Part shown: positions 16,476 to 24,684 of the stretch, piece after piece
Layout: every line of letters starts with the position of its first letter
Position numbering within the stretch: position 1 is the stretch's first letter
Assembly (NCBI RefSeq): GCF_029350975.1
Contig: NZ_JARKMR010000005.1
Span: 124,001-188,000 of the forward strand
Length of the DNA: 64,000 nucleotides
Source: Maribacter zhoushanensis
GTDB taxonomy: Bacteria > Bacteroidota > Bacteroidia > Flavobacteriales > Flavobacteriaceae
Reading direction: 5' to 3'
Notes under the pieces: model-generated
Told to the model about the DNA's origin: nothing
Database searches by the model: none
What the model saw: only the letters and a program-made list of their open reading frames with translations
Made by a program: the position numbers and the translations under genes

Positions 16476-17108
16476 TTATAAATCTAATATTTCTAAATAA
16501 TTACGGTGAAGTTTAATTTTACCCATTTCTTCTAACTTCTTTAAAAGTCTAGAAATAACCACTCTAGAGCTATGTAGGTCATAGGCAATATCTTGGTGGG
16601 TACTATGAATAATATTGTCATTTGTTACTCTTGCCTTTTCTTTCAGATAACCAATTAAGCGCTCATCCATTTTTTGAAAAGCAATATTGTCCAAGGTGCT
16701 TAAAAGCTCATTTAATCTAACATGGTAGCTATTAAATACGAAGTTTCTCCAAGATTTGTATTTAGCGGTCCATTCTTCCATTTTCTGAATAGGCACCATA
16801 ATCAATTTGGCATCTGTTTCGGCTATGGCTCTTATTTCACTTTTTTTATCGCCCATACAACATGCCATGGTCATAGAGCAGGTATCACCTTTTTCTAGAT
16901 AATATAAAAGTAACTCATCACCATCTTCATCTTCTCTTAAGATTTTAATGGCTCCAGAAATTAATAAAGGCATACCTCTAATGTAGTCACCGATTTCCAT
17001 GAATTTATAACCTTCTGGCACTTCTTTAAAAGTACCTACTTGTACAATTTCATTGATGAGCTCTTCTTCAAAGATATCTCCGTATTCTTCCTTTAAGTCC
17101 TGAATCAT
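16476..17108 (-). CDS. Crp/Fnr-family transcriptional regulator, proposed master of regulon A
   Basis: 210 residues: an N-terminal cyclic-nucleotide-binding-type beta barrel (about 10-115), a dimer helix (about 118-150) and a winged helix-turn-helix (about 165-210). The barrel has three cysteines, Cys77 and the adjacent pair Cys83-Cys84 (TCSMTMACCMG), and no N-terminal FNR iron-sulfur cluster motif. The recognition helix SSRVVISR keeps the two arginines of CRP (SRETVGR) but has Val where CRP and FNR have the base-reading Glu. The gene is cotranscribed with DUF983 from a promoter bearing the GTAAC palindrome, so it is likely autoregulated. A thiol-based sulfur sensor is inferred. Confidence 0.88.
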   Translation of the reverse strand: MIQDLKEEYGDIFEEELINEIVQVGTFKEVPEGYKFMEIGDYIRGMPLLISGAIKILREDEDGDELLLYYLEKGDTCSMTMACCMGDKKSEIRAIAETDAKLIMVPIQKMEEWTAKYKSWRNFVFNSYHVRLNELLSTLDNIAFQKMDERLIGYLKEKARVTNDNIIHSTHQDIAYDLHSSRVVISRLLKKLEEMGKIKLHRNYLEILDL

Positions 17109-17114
17109 TCTTGG

Positions 17115-17504
17115 TTAATTAATTTTCTTTGCTATTTCTTTATCAAATTTAAAAAATATATTCGCCCAAATAGATTTAGAAACTGCAGCGATCCAGGGCA
17201 TTGCTAATACCAATGCGGTAACTATCACTACAAATAACGCACCTATAGAAAGCTCTAGGCCAAAAAGTAAGGTTAGAACATACGCTGCAGCAGCTACGGC
17301 AATACCAACTGCATAAGACACGTACATAGAACCTGTGTAAAAACTAGGTTCAATGCTATATTTTAAATCACATTTTGGACAACGCTCTTTTACTTTATTG
17401 AAGTTACTTAATTTATAAGGATTAGCCTCAAAGAATTCACCTTTGTGGCAACGTGGGCATTTCAAAAATATAATACTGTACAATTTAGAACCCTGTGGTA
17501 ACAT
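17115..17504 (-). CDS. DUF983 family membrane protein with zinc-ribbon-like cysteines
   Basis: 129 residues. Two Cys-x2-Cys pairs near the N-terminus (KCPRCHKGEFF and ERCPKCDLKY) form a likely zinc ribbon, then FYTGSMYVSYAVG leads into two membrane spans. DUF983 proteins are widespread in Bacteroidota and alphaproteobacteria, with no settled function; some lie beside cytochrome oxidase assembly genes. Here it is first in an operon with the Crp/Fnr regulator (six-base gap), and its promoter shares an operator with hemN. Confidence 0.85.
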   Translation of the reverse strand: MLPQGSKLYSIIFLKCPRCHKGEFFEANPYKLSNFNKVKERCPKCDLKYSIEPSFYTGSMYVSYAVGIAVAAAAYVLTLLFGLELSIGALFVVIVTALVLAMPWIAAVSKSIWANIFFKFDKEIAKKIN

Positions 17505-17521
17505 GCTATTAAATTTAAAAA

Positions 17522-17595
17522 CAAAATTATTAGATCTTACATGTTAGTATTGTAACATTGGTTACATAAGCCTGTCTATTGATCCGTTAGTTTTT
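17522..17595. promoter_or_regulatory. Bidirectional regulon A operator between DUF983-regulator and hemN
   Basis: Perfect inverted repeat GTAACATTGGTTAC at 17552-17565. Leftward, a perfect box TAATTTTG (17529-17522) and, rightward, a near-perfect box TAGTTTTT (17588-17595) both end 36.5 bases from the centre. One operator can therefore drive both transcripts, including the gene of its own presumed regulator. Confidence 0.82.
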
Positions 17596-17689
17596 TTGGA
17601 AAGTTATCTTTTTTCATTAATGCTTGAACTGATATAAATCATATTTTAAACTGGTAATGACATGTATGTTTGTCAAAAAACAAATTCAT

Positions 17690-19051
17690 ATGTGTTCGCT
17701 TGTTCAAAAGTATAATGTGCCTGGTCCTCGCTACACCAGTTATCCTACGGTTCCTTTTTGGGATATCAATACCTTTTCTGGAAAAAAATGGGAAGCTTCG
17801 GTAAAAAAGAGTTTTCATGTGAGCAATGCAGTATCTGGTATTAGCCTTTATATACACCTGCCTTTTTGCGAAAGTATTTGTACGTTCTGCGGATGCCATA
17901 AGCGTATTACAAAACGACACGATGTTGAAATGCCCTATATAAAATCTGTCTTAAAAGAATGGAGATTATATAGTGATATGTTTGATGAGAAACCTATAAT
18001 AAAGGAACTGCACTTAGGTGGAGGCACACCAACTTTTTTCAAACCAGAGAATTTAAAGTATTTAATAGATGGAATTTTAAGAATTGCCGATAAAGCAGCT
18101 GATGCCGAGTTTAGTTTTGAAGGACACCCAAACAATACTACCAAAGAGCATTTACAAGCTTTATATGATGTTGGTTTTAGAAGGGTAAGTTTTGGGGTTC
18201 AAGATTATAATGAAACCGTACAGAAGGCAATTCATAGAATTCAGCCTTTTATAAACGTAAAAAATGTTACAGATTGGTCTAGGGAAATAGGCTATGAATC
18301 TGTAAGTCATGATATAATTTTTGGCTTGCCACATCAGAAATTGGAACATGTAAAAAATACCATAGAAAAGACCAAAGAACTGAAACCAGACCGTATTGCC
18401 TTTTACAGTTATGCGCATGTGCCTTGGTTGGCAGGTAATGGACAAAGAGGGTATAACGATGCAGATTTACCTGCGGGAGATGAAAAGAGAAAGCAGTATG
18501 AAGCAGGTAAGGAATTGCTTTTGAACTATGGCTATCATGAAATAGGTATGGATCACTTTGCTTTACCTACAGATGGTCTGTACAAGGCTATGCAAAATGG
18601 TAAACTACATAGAAATTTTATGGGCTATACCAGCTCTAACACCCATTTAATGATTGGGTTAGGGGCATCTAGTATTAGTGATAGTTGGTATGGTTTTGCG
18701 CAGAATGTAAAAAATGTAGAAGAATATCAGAATTTGGTAGATAATGATATTATACCGCTTTATAGAGGTCATATTTTAACAGAGGAAGATCAAATTATAA
18801 GAAGACATATCTTAAATTTAATGTGTCAGTTTAAAACATCTTGGAGCGAATTTAAATTACATCTACCACAAATGGATAGTATTCTAGATAGGTTAGAAGA
18901 AATGAGAGAAGATGGCTTGGTAAACATTACCGAACGTAGTCTTCAAGTAACCGAAAAGGGTAGACCATTTGTTAGAAATGTATGTATGGCTTTTGATTTG
19001 CCATTACAAAAGAAAAAACCGGATACCAAGTTGTTTTCAATGACGGTTTAA
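17690..19051 (+). CDS. hemN: Oxygen-independent coproporphyrinogen III oxidase
   Basis: 453 residues from ATG 17690 (MCSLVQKYNVPGPRYTSYP); an ATG at 17657 would add eleven residues unlike the family N-terminus. The radical-SAM cluster motif is CESICTFCGC (Cys-x3-Cys-x2-Cys), followed by HLGGGTPTFF for SAM binding and an ENCORE-type C-terminal HemN domain. It decarboxylates coproporphyrinogen III to protoporphyrinogen IX without oxygen, supplying heme. Co-control with cydAB and a diheme cytochrome makes sense: these are heme consumers. The universal stress gene follows closely on the same strand. Confidence 0.95.
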   Translation: MCSLVQKYNVPGPRYTSYPTVPFWDINTFSGKKWEASVKKSFHVSNAVSGISLYIHLPFCESICTFCGCHKRITKRHDVEMPYIKSVLKEWRLYSDMFDEKPIIKELHLGGGTPTFFKPENLKYLIDGILRIADKAADAEFSFEGHPNNTTKEHLQALYDVGFRRVSFGVQDYNETVQKAIHRIQPFINVKNVTDWSREIGYESVSHDIIFGLPHQKLEHVKNTIEKTKELKPDRIAFYSYAHVPWLAGNGQRGYNDADLPAGDEKRKQYEAGKELLLNYGYHEIGMDHFALPTDGLYKAMQNGKLHRNFMGYTSSNTHLMIGLGASSISDSWYGFAQNVKNVEEYQNLVDNDIIPLYRGHILTEEDQIIRRHILNLMCQFKTSWSEFKLHLPQMDSILDRLEEMREDGLVNITERSLQVTEKGRPFVRNVCMAFDLPLQKKKPDTKLFSMTV

Positions 19052-19104
19052 GTAATAAAAGAAAAAGAAGTTCCTAATCTTAATAAATGCTAAATAAAAT
19101 TACC

Positions 19105-19926
19105 ATGAAAAAAATAATTGTACTTACAGATTTTTCAAAACAATCAGAACAAGCACTAAAGGCAGCATCTGATTTGGCTAAAAAGCATGATGTTGAGCTG
19201 TTAGTGGTTCACATGTTAGAACTAAATCAGGCAATACTATCATCACCTGATGGTATTTATATTGAGCAAACCGTATTCTTGGTAAAGCTTGCAGAAAAGA
19301 ATTTAAAGGAGTTTTTGGAAAAACCTTATTTAGAAGGGGTAAAAGTAACGCCGGTAATAAAGCATTATAAGGTATTTAGTGAGTTAGATGCCATTGCGGA
19401 AGAACATAATGCAGACTTAATTGTAATGGGTTCTAATGGCGCTAGCGGATTAGAAGAAATGTTTATTGGTTCTAATGCTGAAAAAGTAGTTCGTAACGCA
19501 ACGGTACCTGTTTTAGTAATTAAAGGCGAGATTACTAATCTAAGTTTAGACCGTTTTGTGTTTGCGTGCGATTTTAACGATGATAACTTACCTGCCTTTC
19601 AAAAAGCTAAGGAATTTGCAGAAATGTTAGGTGCTAGTATGGAGGTTGTTTTCATTAATACGCCAAACGATGAATTCTTAAGTAATAGAGATGCCTATCA
19701 AAAAATAAATAAATTTTTAACTAAGGCCAATTCGGCACAACAAGTTGAGATTTACAACGATTACAGTGTAGAACAAGGTATATTGAATTATGGTAATACC
19801 ATTTTAGCAGATGCCATAGCAATGCCTACACATGGCCGTAAAGGAATCTCACATATGTTCAATGGCAGCATTGGGGAAGATGTAGTTAATCATGCTAGAA
19901 TACCTGTAATCACATTTAAAATATAG
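19105..19926 (+). CDS. Universal stress protein with two UspA domains
   Basis: 273 residues from ATG 19105 (MKKIIVLTDFS); the frame is open from 19087. Two tandem Usp domains: the first (1-145) has the ATP-binding pattern VMGSNGASGLEE...GSNAEKVV (G-2x-G-9x-GS), and the second (about 150-273) has a related GRKGISHMFNGS segment. Such proteins bind ATP or AMP and help survival during energy stress or low oxygen. It is 53 bases after hemN on the same strand with no terminator between, so probably shares the regulon A transcript. Confidence 0.88.
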   Translation: MKKIIVLTDFSKQSEQALKAASDLAKKHDVELLVVHMLELNQAILSSPDGIYIEQTVFLVKLAEKNLKEFLEKPYLEGVKVTPVIKHYKVFSELDAIAEEHNADLIVMGSNGASGLEEMFIGSNAEKVVRNATVPVLVIKGEITNLSLDRFVFACDFNDDNLPAFQKAKEFAEMLGASMEVVFINTPNDEFLSNRDAYQKINKFLTKANSAQQVEIYNDYSVEQGILNYGNTILADAIAMPTHGRKGISHMFNGSIGEDVVNHARIPVITFKI

Positions 19927-19952
19927 CTACTAACCTATACTATAGATAAGAA

Positions 19953-19980
19953 TAAACCCAAGGTGAAAGCCTTGGGTTTA
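19953..19980. terminator. Bidirectional terminator
   Basis: Perfect 11-base-pair stem TAAACCCAAGG / CCTTGGGTTTA with a six-base loop, between the convergent universal stress gene and haloperoxidase gene. Confidence 0.85.
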
Positions 19981-20007
19981 TTTGTTTTAGATATTCTTAA
20001 AAGACAC

Positions 20008-21465
20008 TTATTTAATACCTAAATGCTCATTATAAAATTTCCATGCTTGAGCTGCAACATCTCTGCCTAATTCTAAACCGGCTATGTTGTCCGCTTGAAT
20101 ATGGTAACCTCCCATAACTCTAGACATACCAGCCATATTTGCTGATTCTGTAAATGTTGGGAAGGTTATAGTCACTGGTTTTCCGTAAAAAGCAGCATCA
20201 ATTTCAGTTAAGGTTCCTGGTGTTAATTCTACCGATTCACCAAAGTAATCATCGCCAGTAAATAAACGCAGTACTTCTGCACAGCCACCACTAATGGTAC
20301 TATGACCAGAAGTATAACTAGGAAATGGTGGGCATAAGAAAATATCTGGAGAATAAGGTCTCCAATCTTGTCCTTTCATTTCTATTACACCAACTCCAGG
20401 TCCGCCCCAAGCTTTAATCGTTTTGTCTTTGTAATATTCATGAACCAATGCGTAAGGTCTTGCATAGTCATAAAACATCTTAGAATCCCAAGACGCTATA
20501 AAGGCATCCATAGCGGTAATCTCAGTTAAGAAATACATTTTTACATCTTGGTCTAAAGTATGTTTGTCACGTCTTGAGACATCTTGGGCAAACTTTAGCC
20601 AGTGGCCAGCTTGTTGAACAGATTGTGGGCCGTCACGCATGAACTCGACCAAAGCCTTATCTTCATCAGAAAGGTTGGCTTGTAAATCAACTACTTCTTT
20701 TACTTCTTTTTTCAACTGCTCAGAACCATACATTGGTGGCGGTCCCGGTCTAAATTGATCGGCAGATGTCATAGTAACAGGTGTTACTTTTTGCCAGTAT
20801 GGCGTAAGGCACCCTGGTGCATATTGTCCCCCTTTTCCATCAGAAAAGTACTTAGGTTGCCAACGGTTAATGTCTGTACTTTCATCTGCAGTATTTACAG
20901 GATTATAATTAGTATAGTCAAAATAAGCTTCTCCGTTCGAGCCTTCTGAATTGCCATATTGATTACTACCATCATTTTTTCTTGCTTCTATAGTTGCTTT
21001 GGCGGCTAAGTTTCCAATACCTTCAGGGGTAGTGGGGTCCATTGATGTGTTGTCTGGATCAAGACCTAATTCAACCATAAATTTCCTGAACATTTCGGTA
21101 TCTGAATAATAGTATTCTTTCATGGCGCCAAAAGCGGCATAACTAATGGCAATTTCTTTATTTGAAAGTATTTGTTCAGCTAAAGGTCTTCTTTCTATAT
21201 TTTTTAGGTAAACAGGAATTGCATTTTCATCATATAACGACCATGCATCAAAAATAGAAATGAAAATCAACCCTAAATATCGCGAAGTAATTGTTGGTCT
21301 TGGTTTAAATTTTTCGGTATCGGATGCTGTTGCATCCAAAGCCATTTTTCCCCATTTATAGGCTATATTATTAACACCTTTGGGTTCTTCTTTTTGTTGT
21401 TGGGCAATAGTAGTTTCTGCACTAAGAAATATTAGTGTTATTGCTAAAAGTAAGATGCGTTTCAT
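20008..21465 (-). CDS. Vanadium-dependent haloperoxidase / PAP2-type phosphatase family
   Basis: 485 residues with a signal peptide ending near residue 21 (TTIAQ), so exported. The three vanadate-site motifs are all present: K-x6-RP (Lys329, Arg336), PS-x2-SGH (Ser386-Gly-His388) and SR-x5-H-x3-D (Arg449, His455, Asp459). These bind vanadate in bacterial haloperoxidases and phosphate in the related acid phosphatases. Marine Flavobacteriaceae such as Zobellia have vanadium iodoperoxidases of this size, so halide oxidation with hydrogen peroxide is likely, but the halide, or a phosphatase role, cannot be decided from motifs. Monocistronic. Confidence 0.85.
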   Translation of the reverse strand: MKRILLLAITLIFLSAETTIAQQQKEEPKGVNNIAYKWGKMALDATASDTEKFKPRPTITSRYLGLIFISIFDAWSLYDENAIPVYLKNIERRPLAEQILSNKEIAISYAAFGAMKEYYYSDTEMFRKFMVELGLDPDNTSMDPTTPEGIGNLAAKATIEARKNDGSNQYGNSEGSNGEAYFDYTNYNPVNTADESTDINRWQPKYFSDGKGGQYAPGCLTPYWQKVTPVTMTSADQFRPGPPPMYGSEQLKKEVKEVVDLQANLSDEDKALVEFMRDGPQSVQQAGHWLKFAQDVSRRDKHTLDQDVKMYFLTEITAMDAFIASWDSKMFYDYARPYALVHEYYKDKTIKAWGGPGVGVIEMKGQDWRPYSPDIFLCPPFPSYTSGHSTISGGCAEVLRLFTGDDYFGESVELTPGTLTEIDAAFYGKPVTITFPTFTESANMAGMSRVMGGYHIQADNIAGLELGRDVAAQAWKFYNEHLGIK

Positions 21466-21526
21466 TTTTTATTCGTTAGTTATTCTGGTATATTAAATAT
21501 AGTAAGGAGTTTAAAAAAAATAAAAT

Positions 21527-22018
21527 TTATGCTGTAAGAACATTCTGCATAAAGTCTAGTAATTGCTGCATTTGTGGCTCGCCTTTCTTTTTACCACTTC
21601 TACCGGCAAAATATAATACAAACCAAATAAGAACCAATAGCACCATAAGACCAACTTGTATATGATAGTTTTTACCTAATGATGCACTTGAATATGCCCA
21701 AATACCTATAATTATAAATAAAGTAGCAACTATAAAGTGTACAAACATAAAGAAGGTCCATAGGGTAGGGTTAGGACCAAAAACACCATATAGCTTACAG
21801 CTAATATCATCTACTTCATCTATTTCTAAATGGAGCTGTGGTGACCAAAAGTGATGCTCTTTTTGATTGAATTTAATGAATACATGCTCATCTAATCGTT
21901 TTACCAAAAACGGATTCTCTTTTGATTGTTGAAACCTGCTAAGAACAATTTCTTTATTCTTTGGAATGTGCAGTTGAAACCTAGGGCGAAGTACAATCTC
22001 GTTCGGTAACGGTTTCAT
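21527..22018 (-). CDS. Membrane protein of unknown function at the end of the cco operon
   Basis: 163 residues: a soluble N-terminal part of about 85 residues rich in beta-type sequence, two membrane spans (about 88-110 and 121-138) and a short charged tail with GRSGKKKGE. I do not recognise the family. It begins 27 bases after the SafE-like gene stop on the same strand, so it may be the last gene of the cbb3 oxidase operon. A role in oxidase assembly is only suggested by position. Confidence 0.6.
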   Translation of the reverse strand: MKPLPNEIVLRPRFQLHIPKNKEIVLSRFQQSKENPFLVKRLDEHVFIKFNQKEHHFWSPQLHLEIDEVDDISCKLYGVFGPNPTLWTFFMFVHFIVATLFIIIGIWAYSSASLGKNYHIQVGLMVLLVLIWFVLYFAGRSGKKKGEPQMQQLLDFMQNVLTA

Positions 22019-22045
22019 ATGAATAGATTTATTTGGATATCGTCA

Positions 22046-22750
22046 TTAGTTATGACATTCTATAGCACTAGATACTAATTGGGTAACTGGGGCAGGGGAT
22101 ACATAAGGAATGCCCAAGCCAAGACCTCTAAGAATAAAGAGAGCACCAATGATAATAACAAATACAGGAATGGCTTTTTGCACTTTTTGACGTATACCGC
22201 CTTTTAATAAATTACTGAAGTAAATGGCAGCTGTCATAAGTGGTAAAGTGCCAACGCCAAAAAGCATCATGTACAAACTACCTTGTAAAGCATCGCCCAT
22301 AGCAATAGATCCAAAAAGAGCCATGTAAACCAGACCACAGGGTAAAAATCCGTTTAAGAAACCTATGGTTAAAAATGTATCTGGCGATTTCTTTTTAAGC
22401 TCTTTACCTAATTGGTTCTTTACTTTAGATATGACTTTGTAAATAGGTTTTGATAGGTTGTATTTGTTGAAGGTTTTGTAAGGAATCAATACAATCAATA
22501 TCATGATAATACCTATACCAATAGACAGTTTTTGTTGTATGCCAAAAATGGAAAGTCCTTTTCCTAACAGACCAAAAACAAGACCAATTAGTCCATATGC
22601 CATTAATCGACCAAAGTGATAAATGAATATTTGTCCAAATTTTTTATAATTGTTTGTTCTATCTACCGGAAGCATAAAGGCAATGGGTCCGCACATACCA
22701 ACGCAGTGCAAACTTCCCATGAGACCTAATATGAGGGCAGATAATAGCAT
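22046..22750 (-). CDS. SafE-like membrane protein of the cbb3 oxidase cluster
   Basis: 234 residues, about six spans. The first span carries LMGSLHCVGMCGP, with His, Cys and Met residues typical of the DsbD_2/SafE-like proteins that accompany cbb3 oxidase genes and are often linked to copper or assembly. General annotation as sulfite exporter is probably misleading here because the neighbours are ccoG, ccoH and ccoI. It starts three bases after the ccoH stop. It is not closely related to the TauE protein at 15606-16406. Confidence 0.8.
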   Translation of the reverse strand: MLLSALILGLMGSLHCVGMCGPIAFMLPVDRTNNYKKFGQIFIYHFGRLMAYGLIGLVFGLLGKGLSIFGIQQKLSIGIGIIMILIVLIPYKTFNKYNLSKPIYKVISKVKNQLGKELKKKSPDTFLTIGFLNGFLPCGLVYMALFGSIAMGDALQGSLYMMLFGVGTLPLMTAAIYFSNLLKGGIRQKVQKAIPVFVIIIGALFILRGLGLGIPYVSPAPVTQLVSSAIECHN

Positions 22751-22753
22751 AAT

Positions 22754-23200
22754 TTAAAATGTTATACTCTCTTTATGAAGAAACTCTTTTTCTTCGTGTT
22801 CCCAGAAAACCTTAATATCCCAACGACCATCCAACAATTGATTGTCAGGTATGAGCAAATGTGAATTGGATAAACTAATGGGTAAGTCAAAATCCAAATT
22901 CTTGTTGGATGGTCTATAAAGGGATACGATACCTTTTACATTGGTATCATCATATCCATCAGGAAAAATTACGAGTAAACCCTCAGGAGATTTTTTAATT
23001 TCTATTTGTGAAGAGGCAATACTTGCATTTCTTTCAGCATCGATTTCTTTCTGGTAGCCAAGTTCGGCTTTATAATATTCTTCTGTTACCAAATCATGAT
23101 TAGCATCATGACTAGTAGTCATTGTAACTACAAAAAACATAATAAAGCTAATGAATGCTACAATGGCAATTACAATACCGGTACCCCAATTAATCTTCAT
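22754..23200 (-). CDS. ccoH: FixH/CcoH-family cbb3 oxidase assembly protein
   Basis: 148 residues: one N-terminal membrane span (about 5-27), then a periplasmic domain with the FixH pattern (EEYYKAELGYQKEIDAERNA, followed by beta strands ending in GRWDIKVFWEH). CcoH/FixH is needed for stable assembly of cbb3 oxidase in proteobacteria. Position between ccoG and the SafE-like gene, with gaps of 18 and 3 bases, confirms the assignment. Confidence 0.88.
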   Translation of the reverse strand: MKINWGTGIVIAIVAFISFIMFFVVTMTTSHDANHDLVTEEYYKAELGYQKEIDAERNASIASSQIEIKKSPEGLLVIFPDGYDDTNVKGIVSLYRPSNKNLDFDLPISLSNSHLLIPDNQLLDGRWDIKVFWEHEEKEFLHKESITF

Positions 23201-23218
23201 AATATTTCTGTTTAATTA

Positions 23219-24637
23219 CTATTTATAACTACGTGGTGCTAGAAAGCGAGCCGTAGTGGTCTCAATTAGTTTATCATTACTGTACACCCCAATTTTAAGG
23301 TTGTTCTTATCACCACTTAAGGCAGATTGGTTAATTTCAATGAACAATGTACCTTCTGCCAAAGCCTCTGGGTCAACATCAAAATTTTCGTGGCGCACCA
23401 GTTTAATTTCTCCTTTAGGTGATATCAATTTAAAATGAACATCTTCTACGGTTTTCGTAGTCTTGTTCAGTAATTTATAGGTGTATACATTACTTATAAT
23501 ATTACCTTCTTTGTGTTCGTAAAGCTGACCAGGTAACCTTAAAATATTTGCTTCTAGGTCATTTCTTAAGAACATCATACCAACTAGAACACCCGTTAAA
23601 ATAACTAGAACTGCAGTATACCCTTTTAGACGTGGTGTAAACTTGAATTTCTCTTTTTTGGTAATTTCATCTTCACTGGCGTAGCGGATCAAGCCTTTTG
23701 GCAGATTCACTTTTTCCATAATAGTATCGCACTCATCTATACAAGCGGTACAGTTAACACATTCTAGTTGCGTTCCATTTCTAATATCTATTCCTGTAGG
23801 GCAAACATTTACACATTGGTTGCAATCAATACAATCACCATTGCCTAGAGCTTCACGGTCTTCATTCTTACGCCATTTTTTTCTGCCATTTTCAGCTTCG
23901 CCACGTTCATAATCGTACGCAACTACAATAGATTTATTATCAAGAAGCACCCCTTGCATACGACCGTAAGGGCATGCAATGATACAAACCTGCTCTCTAA
24001 ACCAGGCAAAAACAAAATAGAAAACACCGGTAAAAATCAATAAGGATACCATGGTGCTTACGTGCTGGGCAGGACCATCTGTGATGTATTGAATTAAACG
24101 GTCGCTACCAATAAGATAGGCAAGAAAGACATTGGCAATAATGAATGAAATGATAAAAAAGATAAACCATTTCAAGACACGTTTTCTAATTTTTTCAGCA
24201 TTCCATTCTTGTCTATCTAGTTTTATTTGGGCACCTCGGTCTCCGTCGATCCAGTATTCTATTCTACGGAAAACCATTTCCATGAAAATAGTCTGCGGAC
24301 ACATCCATCCGCAGAAAATACGTCCAAAGGCAACTGTAAACAGTGCTATAAAAATTACCCCGATAATCATTGAGATTACAAAGAGGTGAAAATCTTGAGG
24401 ATAAAATGGAAAACCAAAAATGTTAAAGCGTCTTTCCAGTACATTGAACATTAAGAACTGGTTGCCATTTATTTTTATAAAAGGAGATGCAATCAAGAAA
24501 ATAAGCAGAACATAACTTACATACTTACGGTACTCATAAAGCTTACCACTTGGTTTTTTTGGAAATACCCAAGCACGTTTACCATCTTCCTTAATGGTAC
24601 CTATGGAATCTCTAAAATTATCTTGATCTTGTGACAT
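23219..24637 (-). CDS. ccoG: CcoG/FixG cytochrome cbb3 oxidase accessory protein
   Basis: 472 residues. Membrane spans with NapH-like cysteine motifs (CGWMCPQTIFMEM and CIIACPYGRMQG), then a ferredoxin-type domain with two 4Fe-4S motifs (CIDCNQCVNVCPTGI and CVNCTACIDEC), a last span and a C-terminal immunoglobulin-like FixG domain (about 370-472). CcoG is reported to reduce copper during cbb3 assembly. It lies 47 bases downstream of ccoP in the operon. Confidence 0.95.
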   Translation of the reverse strand: MSQDQDNFRDSIGTIKEDGKRAWVFPKKPSGKLYEYRKYVSYVLLIFLIASPFIKINGNQFLMFNVLERRFNIFGFPFYPQDFHLFVISMIIGVIFIALFTVAFGRIFCGWMCPQTIFMEMVFRRIEYWIDGDRGAQIKLDRQEWNAEKIRKRVLKWFIFFIISFIIANVFLAYLIGSDRLIQYITDGPAQHVSTMVSLLIFTGVFYFVFAWFREQVCIIACPYGRMQGVLLDNKSIVVAYDYERGEAENGRKKWRKNEDREALGNGDCIDCNQCVNVCPTGIDIRNGTQLECVNCTACIDECDTIMEKVNLPKGLIRYASEDEITKKEKFKFTPRLKGYTAVLVILTGVLVGMMFLRNDLEANILRLPGQLYEHKEGNIISNVYTYKLLNKTTKTVEDVHFKLISPKGEIKLVRHENFDVDPEALAEGTLFIEINQSALSGDKNNLKIGVYSNDKLIETTTARFLAPRSYK

Positions 24638-24684
24638 TATTTCTCTCTTTATAGGCTAAGAGAGGTTTTACCCTCTCACTATAC

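Noticed and set aside
22046-22750. A second sulfite exporter for the sulfur circuit
   Set aside because: The SafE-like protein is embedded between cbb3 assembly genes and has the Cys/His/Met-rich first span of that subgroup, so an oxidase assembly role is more likely.
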